From Hydrogenothermaceae bacterium (lineage in GTDB: Bacteria; Aquificota; Aquificae; Hydrogenothermales; Hydrogenothermaceae), in the NCBI GenBank assembly GCA_026984415.1, contig JALSSE010000322.1, positions 1-9,421 on the forward strand: DNA of 9,421 nucleotides, given 5' to 3'. This document shows positions 1-6,087 of this stretch, piece by piece. The notes beneath the pieces are model-generated. The model was not told where the DNA came from. It did not search any database and saw nothing but the letters and a program-made list of their open reading frames with translations. Both the position numbers and the translations under genes were made by a program. Position 1 is the stretch's first letter. Every line of letters starts with the position of its first letter.

Positions 1-1094
1 AGCTCAGCAAATTTCTTTTTTAGTAGCTCTTTTTTCTGATAACCCATTGCCTGATTTATCATTCTTCCGTAAAATTCAACAATGTGTTTATACTCTTTTA
101 AAGGCTTTTCCATTAAGAAATGGACTATTTCTTTATCTGTTGGAACAATTTCAGGGTTTTCTTCGTGTTTTTTCCATATCTCAGGAATCATTTTTAGAAG
201 TTCTTCATCAAGGAATTCTAAATTAAATGTTTTTACAGGTTTATACTCTCTTTCTCTCCAAACTCTATAAACGTGTAAAAGATGTTCCCCTGCCGGTAAA
301 ATATTACCTTTTTCGTCAATGAAAGATAAAGCTTCCAATGTTTCCAACTCCTGAGAACCCAAAGCTTCAACTCCAGAATCAAAAACTTTCATTAATGCTG
401 CCATATAATCTTCATTTATTATTGTTTCATAGGCTGGAGTGCAGGTTTGTGCAACTTTTTGAACTTCCTGTCCAAGTCCTGACAGTGTGTAAACATCAGA
501 ATTTGGAACTGAGAAAGAAATTAATCTCATAGATTCTAATAGTATTGGGAATCTTCCATGTTCTGGTAAAAGTTTAGTTTCTCCAGGTCCTACCGGCATA
601 GAGGCAAGGTAATTTGCTAAATCTTTTGAAACTACTAATCTTGGGTGTGTGTTTTTATAAATCTCATAAACATTTTTTGCATATTTATTAATTTTAATAA
701 AATTCCCTCTTTTTTCTTCATGAATTTCCTGTGCAAATCCTCTTTTAATTAAACTATCTTTTATTTTTTCTCCTGGTAAATCATTACTTCTAATACTTGA
801 ATCTATCATAGCAATAACTTCTGAACCAATCCATCTGAATCTTTCATCCCAATCTGCTGGATGTGGAATTAAACCTTCATTTACCATTTCCTCTAAAATA
901 TAAACAAGATTTCTTCCAGCATAGCTGAGTTTAAATTCAACAGGACTTGTTCCCTGTTCAAGTAATCCTTGAAATTCCAGTTCAAAATAAGGGTCTTCTT
1001 CAGACTTAATTAAAATCTGACAGGCTGCACCTTTTGAAACCTCTTCATCTTTAACTTTCAACAAAGATAAAGCATGTTCTTTACGTATTATCAT
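1..1094 (-). CDS. Uncharacterized protein with repeated winged-helix-like modules, possibly DUF505 family; C-terminus cut by window edge
   Basis: An open frame runs leftward from ATG at 1094 off the left edge, giving 364 complete codons without a stop. The start is firm: GGAGG at 1104-1100 lies 5 nt upstream. I do not recognise a catalytic motif, signal peptide or membrane segment. From memory it resembles DUF505 proteins of Aquificota and some archaea, but I am not sure. Visible structure: four segments (about residues 38-68, 112-147, 182-216, 247-280) share a pattern of a short helix ending in a 'GLL/GFA/LIS/SFI' turn, a beta-like stretch, then 'LSYAG', 'INKYAK', 'LSGLG' or 'LPAGE' and another helix. 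This looks like the second half of a winged helix, and the spacing of about 65-75 residues suits tandem winged-helix domains. Residues 295-364 are helical and charged. It follows bioB on the same strand after about 150 nt and probably has its own promoter. Function unknown; DNA, RNA or protein binding is only an inference. Confidence 0.85.
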   Translation of the reverse strand, partial: MIIRKEHALSLLKVKDEEVSKGAACQILIKSEEDPYFELEFQGLLEQGTSPVEFKLSYAGRNLVYILEEMVNEGLIPHPADWDERFRWIGSEVIAMIDSSIRSNDLPGEKIKDSLIKRGFAQEIHEEKRGNFIKINKYAKNVYEIYKNTHPRLVVSKDLANYLASMPVGPGETKLLPEHGRFPILLESMRLISFSVPNSDVYTLSGLGQEVQKVAQTCTPAYETIINEDYMAALMKVFDSGVEALGSQELETLEALSFIDEKGNILPAGEHLLHVYRVWREREYKPVKTFNLEFLDEELLKMIPEIWKKHEENPEIVPTDKEIVHFLMEKPLKEYKHIVEFYGRMINQAMGYQKKELLKKKFAE

Positions 1095-1127
1095 TTTAAC
1101 CTCCTTTTATTTTAGTTATATAAATAT

Positions 1128-1156
1128 ATTTTAATAAACTTTTTGTAAATTTACAA
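1128..1156 (-). promoter_or_regulatory. Candidate promoter of the left-edge gene
   Basis: On the minus strand TTGTAA (1156-1151) and TAAAAT (1133-1128) are separated by 17 nt, a good sigma70-type arrangement, about 35 nt upstream of the ATG at 1094. The region is very AT-rich, so a chance match is possible. The -35 box lies inside a perfect 14-bp palindrome (1143-1156), which would suit repression. Confidence 0.4.
1143..1156. promoter_or_regulatory. Perfect 14-bp palindrome, candidate operator
   Basis: TTGTAAATTTACAA is perfectly self-complementary and covers the -35 box of the candidate promoter of the left-edge gene. Its halves look like biotin-operator half-sites (TTGTAAA / TTTACAA) but lack the roughly 14-16 nt spacer that BirA sites have, so I do not call it a BirA site. 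The likely regulator is unknown. Confidence 0.35.
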
Positions 1157-1173
1157 TATTTTTATAAAGAAAT

Positions 1174-1192
1174 TTTAGTATTAATTACTAAA
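1174..1192. repeat. Inverted repeat TTTAGTA-N5-TACTAAA, candidate operator
   Basis: Perfect 7-bp arms flank a 5-nt spacer, 18 nt upstream of the -35 box of the left-edge gene and about 50 nt after bioB. As a hairpin it would be A/T-dominated and has only a broken U-run after it, so an intrinsic terminator for bioB is unlikely. A protein-binding site is more plausible. The arms and spacing resemble FapR-type operators of Firmicutes, but the central bases differ and FapR is not expected in this lineage. Confidence 0.35.
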
Positions 1193-1198
1193 GTAAGC

Positions 1199-1217
1199 TT
1201 AAGACATATAAACTCCT
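1199..1217 (-). other. Orphan ribosome binding site with a two-codon ORF (ATG TCT TAA)
   Basis: On the minus strand AGGAG (1217-1213) is followed 5 nt later by ATG (1207), then TCT and the stop TAA (1201-1199). This is the same ribosome binding site geometry as the real genes around it, yet it opens only a Met-Ser minigene. It sits 27 nt past the bioB stop and over 100 nt before the next gene. It may be a leader, a decayed gene start, or chance. Confidence 0.35.
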
Positions 1218-1243
1218 TTGAAATTCTGGTGAACTTAAAAAAA

Positions 1244-2263
1244 TCAAACTGCTATATTCTGATTTTTATATTTAGAAAAAGTATCCCCTTCTTTTATAAG
1301 TTTCCTTCCTAATCTCTTTGCCATCTCTTCATCTTTACCTGGTTCTCTTCCAGCCCTTGTCAAATAACCTCCAGCCATTAAACAGTTTGCAACTTCCATT
1401 GCAACGTCGTGTAAATCTTGAAGGTTCTGTTCTCTTCCACCACACAGTCTAAGCTCTGCCTCTGGATTTGTTAGCCTAAATAAAGCAACAATTTTAAGGC
1501 ATTTTTGGGGAGTTAAATTTGATGAATTGTAAAGCGGTGTTCCCGGAATAGGGATAAGGAAGTTTAAAGGTATTGAATGGACTCCAAGTCTTCTATACGT
1601 TAATGCCAAATCGACTATATCTTCATCTGTTTCTCCCATACCAAAAATACCACCAGTACAGGTGGAAAGACCTACTTCCTGTATATTTTTTATTGTTTCA
1701 TACCTTTCTTTCCACGTGTGTGTAGTTACTATATTTTTAAAGAAATTTTCTGAAGTTTCTAAATTGTGGTTTATTCTGTTAACTCCTGCTTCTTTAAGTT
1801 TAATTAAATCCTCTTTATCTATTGTTCCCATGGAACAGCAAACTTTTACAGGGTATTTTTCTTTTATTTCTTTTACCGCTTCTGCAACTGCTTCAACCTC
1901 TTCTTTTGTTGCTGCCCTACCGCTTAAAACAATACAATACCTGTTTGCATTTATTGAAACAGCTTTCTCTGCACCTTCTAACATTTCTTCTTTAGACACA
2001 AGACCATAAGCATTTATTGGGGTTGGATACTTTGAAGACTGGGCACAAAAGGAACAATCTTCAGAGCAAGCACCATTTTTTGCATTGATAAGTGAACAGA
2101 ATTCCATTTCATTGTTGAAAACTGCTTCTCTAATTTTAGATGCTTCTTCCACCAAATCCATCAACAGTTCATCAGGAATTGATAATACTTTTAAAGCTTC
2201 TTCTTTTGTCAGAACTTTTCCATTCAAAATTTTTTCTGACAATCCATTTATAAAATCTTCCAT
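1244..2263 (-). CDS. bioB: Biotin synthase (radical SAM)
   Basis: BioB inserts sulfur into dethiobiotin to make biotin, the last step of the pathway, in the cytoplasm. The 339-residue protein has the normal family length. The radical-SAM cluster motif CSEDCSFC gives Cys66, Cys70 and Cys73. Residues matching the [2Fe-2S] site of the E. coli enzyme are visible: Cys110 (in RYCIVLSGR), Cys142 (in KVCCSMGT), Cys202 (in STCTGGIFGMGE) and Arg272 (in LRLCGGRE). It is therefore the classical type with the sacrificial-cluster arginine. NHNLETS and the C-terminal YLTRAGREPGKD are also typical. I place the start at ATG 2263 because GGAGG (2273-2269) lies 5 nt before it. The ATG at 2275 overlaps this ribosome binding site and the upstream operator and has no good site of its own. 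It lies 51 nt after the DUF1704 gene but appears to have its own BirA-controlled promoter. Confidence 0.97.
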   Translation of the reverse strand: MEDFINGLSEKILNGKVLTKEEALKVLSIPDELLMDLVEEASKIREAVFNNEMEFCSLINAKNGACSEDCSFCAQSSKYPTPINAYGLVSKEEMLEGAEKAVSINANRYCIVLSGRAATKEEVEAVAEAVKEIKEKYPVKVCCSMGTIDKEDLIKLKEAGVNRINHNLETSENFFKNIVTTHTWKERYETIKNIQEVGLSTCTGGIFGMGETDEDIVDLALTYRRLGVHSIPLNFLIPIPGTPLYNSSNLTPQKCLKIVALFRLTNPEAELRLCGGREQNLQDLHDVAMEVANCLMAGGYLTRAGREPGKDEEMAKRLGRKLIKEGDTFSKYKNQNIAV

Positions 2264-2268
2264 AACTT

Positions 2269-2273
2269 CCTCC
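2269..2273 (-). promoter_or_regulatory. bioB ribosome binding site that fixes the start at 2263
   Basis: GGAGG on the minus strand with a 5-nt spacer (AAGTT) to ATG 2263, identical in spacing to the site before the left-edge gene. The longer reading from ATG 2275 would bury this site in codons 1-3, so the shorter protein is preferred. Confidence 0.8.
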
Positions 2274-2274
2274 A

Positions 2275-2306
2275 TTGTTAACCTTAAATTTATAAATAGT
2301 TTACCA
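2275..2306. promoter_or_regulatory. BirA-type biotin operator upstream of bioB
   Basis: Read on the plus strand, TTGTTAACC (2275-2283), a 14-nt spacer, then AGTTTACCA (2298-2306). The known BirA signal in bacteria and archaea is an inverted repeat near TTGTTAACC / GGTTAACAA (or TTGTAAACC / GGTTTACAA in enterobacteria) with a spacer of about 14-16 nt. Here one half-site is a full match and the other agrees at 7 of 9 positions with GGTTTACAA. It lies between the candidate -10 box and the bioB ribosome binding site, where bound BirA-biotinyl-AMP would block transcription when biotin is plentiful. The organism should therefore encode a BirA with an N-terminal DNA-binding domain. Confidence 0.72.
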
Positions 2307-2334
2307 TATATATCTCAATCAATAAGCTGGTCAA
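2307..2334 (-). promoter_or_regulatory. Candidate bioB promoter
   Basis: On the minus strand TTGACC (2334-2329, one mismatch to TTGACA) and TATATA (2312-2307) are 16 nt apart. The -35 box is inside the last codons of the DUF1704 gene. Transcription would begin inside the BirA operator, which makes the two calls support each other. The -10 is weak by itself. Confidence 0.5.
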
Positions 2335-4171
2335 CAGAACTGATTTTTTCTCTTATATTGTTTAACTTTTTGATAGATTCTTCTGTTTTTAAAAATTTTG
2401 GAAGAACAGGTGGTTTATGTAAAATTCCTCTGTATAAAAGCTCCTCAACTAAAGGTACATGCTGTAATCCTATCTTCCCAACATAAAGGATTTCTATGTT
2501 TCCTCCATCTTTTATATACTCAATAAGATTTATTAAACCTCTTAAATAAATAGCATCTTTTATTAGTCCACCACCTCTGAAAATTCTAACTGTAATATCG
2601 TAGGCAGTCCTATCTTGAAAATCAAAATCTTTGTGTAGTTTTTGAAATGTTTCTACAAAATCTGCTCCTTTTGATATACAGTCTGCAGCTACTACCCTTC
2701 CAGCAAGTATTTTTAATCTTGTTTTAGTCAAACTTCCTGTTAGATACTCTGATAAAACTGCAAGTCCTTCCTGTAACTCATCATATCCAGAAAGCCCTGT
2801 ATGAAGCATTTTAAATTTTTGTGATAATCCATTAAAGTAGGTAACTATATGTGTACCTATTTCGTGGTTTAAAACTGCTTTTGCTTCTGTATAAGAAAAT
2901 TTAGCGAATTTGTTTATAAACAGATTTCCACTTGAAACCATAGCACGGGATACAATGTCATCTCTGATTTCTATTTTTGAATTCATTGATGGGTATGAAT
3001 TTTTATAAAATTGAATTTCTTTTTTTGCCATTTTGTAAAATTCTTTAGCATCAATGTTTCTTTCTTCAGTCTTTATTTTTACTTTTTTTAATATGTTTTC
3101 AGCATGTTTCACAATTTCTTCTTCTATCTTTCCATAAAGTCTGATACTGTTTAATAAAAAGTTATAACTTCCCCTCTCAGAAAGCATTGTTAGTTGGGTA
3201 TCTATTTCTTTCCTTTTTTCAGAAAATAAAGAATATAGAACAGGGTCTTCTATTTTTTCTATTGGTATAGAGTACAGTTCTTTTTTTAAATCTGGAGGGA
3301 CTACTGGACATAACCTGTAATGTAAATCTGGTTCTGATGTATAACCACTTTTTTTGAATTTTAACCATTCTTCTTCTAAATTTACAGGTGTTGATAAAAG
3401 TAAAAAATCGTAAGAATCCTGAATGTTTGCTAACTTTTTATCTGAATACCAGACAGCATTTGTAAATGAACGTCTTCCTAAAGTGTAGTAATGTGGATAT
3501 TCTAAATTCAAAACATCCTTTGAAAACTGGTAAACAAATTTTTTTACAGCAGTAGAAAACCCGTGGTGAATTTTTCTTAATTCATTTAAATAAATCTCTC
3601 CTTTTTCTAAATTTCTGTAAACAGGTTTTATTTCAATTCCTATAAAATGGGAGTTTAAATTCTTAACTGTTCTTGGATGTATTAATGTTTTTAAATCTGG
3701 TGGATGAAAAGGTTTTATAAAATTCAGTATTTCAGCTTTTTTTCTGTGTATCTTTATACTTTTTAAACTACTTTCTAAAATTTCTATCTCTTTTGTTAAC
3801 TCACCTTTCTTTCTTCTAAAAATTTTAAATTCTGGAAAATAATCTTTTACATTATTACAGGAAGCCCATATTTCTATAAGAACAGAAGAACCAAAAATCT
3901 CTTTTTGAACCTTTAAAATCTCTTTTATCAGTACAGATAGGTCTTCTTGGAAATCATCATCACCTGTGGCAACAATATAAGAGGCTTCTCCTAAAACTAA
4001 CTTCTCTGTTCCTAAATCTTCATATTTTGAAGGTTTTCTGTAAACCAATAAAAAAGGAAGTTGCCTGTCAATATTTATTTTTCCATAAACTGGAAGTTTT
4101 AGTCTTATAGGCTTGTTAGCTTTTAATTTCTTTATTACCTTCTCTAAAAAATCTTTAGAAATGTATTTCAT
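2315..4171 (-). CDS. QEGLA-motif DUF1704 protein, MATCAP-like zinc carboxypeptidase family
   Basis: A 618-residue protein of the 'flavohemoglobin expression-modulating QEGLA motif' group (DUF1704). The N-terminal part carries the typical KINIDRQLPFLLVYR (about 31-45) and LVLGEASYIVA (58-68). The middle has LGRRSF (231-236), the DSYDFLLLSTPVN region (252-264) and a YRLCPV segment. The C-terminal peptidase-like domain has HEIGTH (436-441: His436, Glu437, His441) and LQEGLA (466-471), where Glu468 would be the third zinc ligand. Human MATCAP, which removes the C-terminal tyrosine of tubulin, shares HEIGTH and an EGLA glutamate, so a metal-dependent carboxypeptidase-like activity is plausible here; the bacterial substrate is unknown to me. 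The flavohemoglobin name comes from an old genetic observation and should not be read as function. No signal peptide or membrane segment, so cytoplasmic. It overlaps the upstream amidohydrolase gene by ATGA with only a weak AGGGG site, implying translational coupling. Confidence 0.92.
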   Translation of the reverse strand: MKYISKDFLEKVIKKLKANKPIRLKLPVYGKINIDRQLPFLLVYRKPSKYEDLGTEKLVLGEASYIVATGDDDFQEDLSVLIKEILKVQKEIFGSSVLIEIWASCNNVKDYFPEFKIFRRKKGELTKEIEILESSLKSIKIHRKKAEILNFIKPFHPPDLKTLIHPRTVKNLNSHFIGIEIKPVYRNLEKGEIYLNELRKIHHGFSTAVKKFVYQFSKDVLNLEYPHYYTLGRRSFTNAVWYSDKKLANIQDSYDFLLLSTPVNLEEEWLKFKKSGYTSEPDLHYRLCPVVPPDLKKELYSIPIEKIEDPVLYSLFSEKRKEIDTQLTMLSERGSYNFLLNSIRLYGKIEEEIVKHAENILKKVKIKTEERNIDAKEFYKMAKKEIQFYKNSYPSMNSKIEIRDDIVSRAMVSSGNLFINKFAKFSYTEAKAVLNHEIGTHIVTYFNGLSQKFKMLHTGLSGYDELQEGLAVLSEYLTGSLTKTRLKILAGRVVAADCISKGADFVETFQKLHKDFDFQDRTAYDITVRIFRGGGLIKDAIYLRGLINLIEYIKDGGNIEILYVGKIGLQHVPLVEELLYRGILHKPPVLPKFLKTEESIKKLNNIREKISSVDQLID

Positions 4172-4965
4172 CTATTTGCCCCTATTTTCTTCAACTCCTC
4201 AAGAACTCCTTTAACTGTATAACCTAAAGCATTTTTTAACTCTTCAAACACTTCTGGATAAATCTCACCTGTCCATTCGTCCATAAAAATCTTTTTAAAC
4301 TCAATAGACAATACACAGGCATTATCTGGATAATGTTCATGAATCCATTTTGGGAAATAACCCCCAAAAAATTTGACATTTTCTCTTACATCTAAACTTC
4401 TTCCCAAAAAATCATAACTTCTCATATCATTTATAAATCTATCAATTACAGGTTGAAATTTTTCTTTATTTTTCATAGTGCCTGTTCCAACATTAATTTC
4501 AGGATTTAGTTCAGGGTCTTCAGGAGGAGCATCTGCACCTTTTCTTCTATGGTTATAAGAATGTATATCATAAACAACAAACAGACCTGATTCTTTGACA
4601 AACTGATTTAAAAACTCTTTTAATTCTTTGTAAAAAAGCCTGTACTCTTTTAAAGAATGCTCAATTACCCGTTTAGGTGGTATTTCTTTCCAGACTTTAA
4701 GTCCCCATGAGTCTTCAGGTTTTAAATAAATAGCCTTACTCTCAGGTCTATTTAAATCAACCTCAAACCTTGAAACATTAACTATAATTTTACTGTCTGA
4801 AATATCCGTAAATTCTGCTGTGTAAGGGTCTTCTTCCCTTAATCTTGTTTTTTCATCAATTAATAAATATTTTTTAAGTTCTTCCCTTATAAAATGTCCG
4901 TTATGGATAGCCGTTGCTATTAAAGGTAATTCACCTTTTTCCATTATCCACAAATTATCACCCAT
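4168..4965 (-). CDS. N-formylglutamate amidohydrolase family protein
   Basis: A 265-residue protein of the N-formylglutamate deformylase (HutG-type) amidohydrolase family, zinc-dependent enzymes that cleave N-acyl groups from amino acids. Visible family marks, in numbering from the chosen start: HNGH (His21, His24), SRFEVDLNRP (Arg66, Asp70, Arg73), VYDIHSYNHRR (Asp133, His135), INVGTGT (157-163), and LSIEFKKIFMDEWTG with Glu222 as a likely metal or catalytic acid. The set is complete, so the protein is probably active. No histidine-utilisation genes lie nearby. The partner is the QEGLA protein encoded immediately downstream with an ATGA overlap, a pairing I recall from other bacteria, so a joint role is more likely than histidine degradation. 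The exact substrate is not known. I chose ATG 4965 over ATG 4977 because GGAGA (4975-4971) sits 5 nt before the former, while the latter has no ribosome binding site. Soluble, no signal peptide. Confidence 0.9.
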   Translation of the reverse strand: MGDNLWIMEKGELPLIATAIHNGHFIREELKKYLLIDEKTRLREEDPYTAEFTDISDSKIIVNVSRFEVDLNRPESKAIYLKPEDSWGLKVWKEIPPKRVIEHSLKEYRLFYKELKEFLNQFVKESGLFVVYDIHSYNHRRKGADAPPEDPELNPEINVGTGTMKNKEKFQPVIDRFINDMRSYDFLGRSLDVRENVKFFGGYFPKWIHEHYPDNACVLSIEFKKIFMDEWTGEIYPEVFEELKNALGYTVKGVLEELKKIGANR

Positions 4966-4970
4966 ACTTC

Positions 4971-4975
4971 TCTCC
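4971..4975 (-). promoter_or_regulatory. Ribosome binding site fixing the amidohydrolase start at 4965
   Basis: GGAGA on the minus strand, 5 nt before ATG 4965. Upstream of the alternative ATG 4977 the sequence is A/T only, so the four extra N-terminal residues are probably not made. Confidence 0.65.
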
Positions 4976-4998
4976 ATATTTATATATTCATAACAATA

Positions 4999-5004
4999 AT
5001 TATA
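4999..5004 (-). promoter_or_regulatory. Candidate -10 box for the leftward amidohydrolase/QEGLA transcript
   Basis: TATAAT on the minus strand gives an expected transcript start about 15-20 nt before the ribosome binding site. No good -35 box stands 16-18 nt upstream (TATGCT is the best), and the surroundings are A/T only, so confidence is limited. Confidence 0.35.
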
Positions 5005-5040
5005 ATTAAATAATATCAGATAGCATATTCTTATATTTTG

Positions 5041-5049
5041 TGGTATAAT
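5041..5049 (+). promoter_or_regulatory. Extended -10 promoter of the fabG-acpP-fabF-rnc operon
   Basis: TGGTATAAT combines a perfect TATAAT (5044-5049) with the TG dinucleotide of an extended -10. This compensates for the lack of a recognisable -35 box. Transcription would start near 5056, leaving a leader of about 28 nt before the fabG start. No other promoter is evident before acpP, fabF or rnc. Confidence 0.7.
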
Positions 5050-5071
5050 CTAAAACTATAACTTTGAATTT

Positions 5072-5080
5072 AGAGGTGAT
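5072..5080 (+). promoter_or_regulatory. fabG ribosome binding site selecting a TTG start
   Basis: AGAGGTGAT is strongly complementary to the 3' end of 16S rRNA and precedes TTG 5084 by 3 nt (7 nt from the GAGG core). No ATG or GTG in frame nearby would give the conserved N-terminus. Confidence 0.7.
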
Positions 5081-5083
5081 TAA

Positions 5084-5818
5084 TTGGATTTAAAAGGTAA
5101 AGTTGCCCTTATCACTGGTTCAACAAGAGGAATTGGAAAATCAATAGCTTCAACACTTGCATCCTACGGAGCTGATGTAGTAATCACCGGAAGAAATAAA
5201 GCAACTGCGCAACTTGTTGCTGAAAATATAAAAAATGAATTTAATGTAAATGCCTACGGGGTAGAATTAGATTTTAACAAAGATATAACTGAAAGCTGGA
5301 AAGAAATACAGAGTTTAGCAGGTAATATAGACATACTTGTAAATAACGCAGGGTTAACAAGGGACGCACTTTTTATAAGGATGAAACAGGAAGACTGGGA
5401 CGAAGTAATAAATGCAAATCTTACAGGAACATTTAAAATAACCCAGCTTGTAGTAAAAGGTATGATGAAAAAGAGATACGGAAGAATAATAAATATATCA
5501 TCTGTTGTTGGTTTTACTGGGAACGCTGGACAGGTAAATTATGCAACAACAAAAGCTGGACTTATCGGTTTTACAAAATCTTTAGCAAAAGAATTAGCTT
5601 CAAGAAACATAACTGTAAATGCAGTAGCCCCAGGATTTATAGAAACAGATATGACAGAACAGCTTCCAGCTGAAATTAAAGAAAAATATCTGGAACAAAT
5701 TCCTTTAAATAAATTTGGAAAACCTGAAGACGTTGCCAACGCAGTTTTATTCCTCGCTTCAGATTTATCATCTTACATCACTGGCGAAACTATCCACGTT
5801 AACGGTGGAATGTTATAA
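5084..5818 (+). CDS. fabG: 3-oxoacyl-[acyl-carrier-protein] reductase
   Basis: FabG reduces 3-oxoacyl-ACP to 3-hydroxyacyl-ACP with NADPH, the first reduction of each fatty-acid elongation cycle, in the cytoplasm. The 244-residue protein is a classical short-chain dehydrogenase. The Rossmann motif TGSTRGIG is at 11-18, NNAG at 87-90, catalytic Asn112, Ser140, Tyr153 and Lys157 (YATTK), PGFIETDM at 183-190 and the C-terminal GETIHVNGGM. Translation begins at TTG 5084, which gives MDLKGKVALITG, the normal family N-terminus, and has a strong ribosome binding site. It is the first gene of the operon and is followed after 27 nt by acpP. fabH and fabD, often found upstream in other bacteria, are not here. 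Confidence 0.97.
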   Translation: MDLKGKVALITGSTRGIGKSIASTLASYGADVVITGRNKATAQLVAENIKNEFNVNAYGVELDFNKDITESWKEIQSLAGNIDILVNNAGLTRDALFIRMKQEDWDEVINANLTGTFKITQLVVKGMMKKRYGRIINISSVVGFTGNAGQVNYATTKAGLIGFTKSLAKELASRNITVNAVAPGFIETDMTEQLPAEIKEKYLEQIPLNKFGKPEDVANAVLFLASDLSSYITGETIHVNGGML

Positions 5819-5845
5819 ATCAAAAAATATTTTGGAGGTCAAATA

Positions 5846-6082
5846 ATGAGCGTAGAACAAAGAGTAAAGGAAATCATCGCAGACCAGTTAGGAGTTGATA
5901 TTGAACAAATCAAACCTGAATCAAGATTTGTTGATGATTTAGGAGCAGACTCTTTAGATGTTGTTGAATTAATTATGGCATTTGAAGAAGAATTCGGCGT
6001 AGAAATTCCTGACGAAGATGCTGAAAAAATAGCTACTGTTGGAGATGTTTTAAAGTACATCGAAGAAAAGAAAGGAGCTTAA
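5846..6082 (+). CDS. acpP: Acyl carrier protein
   Basis: ACP carries growing acyl chains on a 4'-phosphopantetheine arm and is the shared partner of FabG and FabF. The 78-residue acidic protein has the standard length and four-helix pattern. The attachment motif GADSLD places the modified serine at Ser36, followed by [19 protein letters not shown], the recognition helix region. GGAGGT at 5834-5839 gives a strong ribosome binding site, fitting the high expression usual for ACP. It lies 27 nt after fabG and 5 nt before fabF. Confidence 0.98.
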   Translation: MSVEQRVKEIIADQLGVDIEQIKPESRFVDDLGADSLDVVELIMAFEEEFGVEIPDEDAEKIATVGDVLKYIEEKKGA

Positions 6083-6087
6083 CCAAT

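Noticed and set aside
338..532. Rightward ORFs inside the left-edge gene (also 82-270)
   Set aside because: They lie antisense to a continuous leftward coding frame with a strong ribosome binding site, show no family motif, and have serine/leucine-rich compositions typical of antisense shadows.
1143..1156. A second BirA site upstream of the left-edge gene
   Set aside because: The half-sites resemble BirA halves but touch each other; BirA operators need a spacer of about 14-16 nt, and no second half-site is found at that distance.
1222..1243. Hairpin with a T-run near the bioB stop as a terminator
   Set aside because: On the bioB strand the T-run precedes the weak 6-bp stem instead of following it, so it cannot work as an intrinsic terminator for bioB.
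1662..2486. Rightward ORFs antisense to bioB and the end of the DUF1704 gene
   Set aside because: Both strands cannot easily code here; the leftward frames encode clear BioB and QEGLA proteins, and the antisense products have no recognisable domain.
4997..5008. Perfect palindrome TAATTATAATTA in the divergent gap
   Set aside because: It is made of A and T only in A/T-rich DNA, where such symmetry is likely by chance; I keep only the -10 call that overlaps it.
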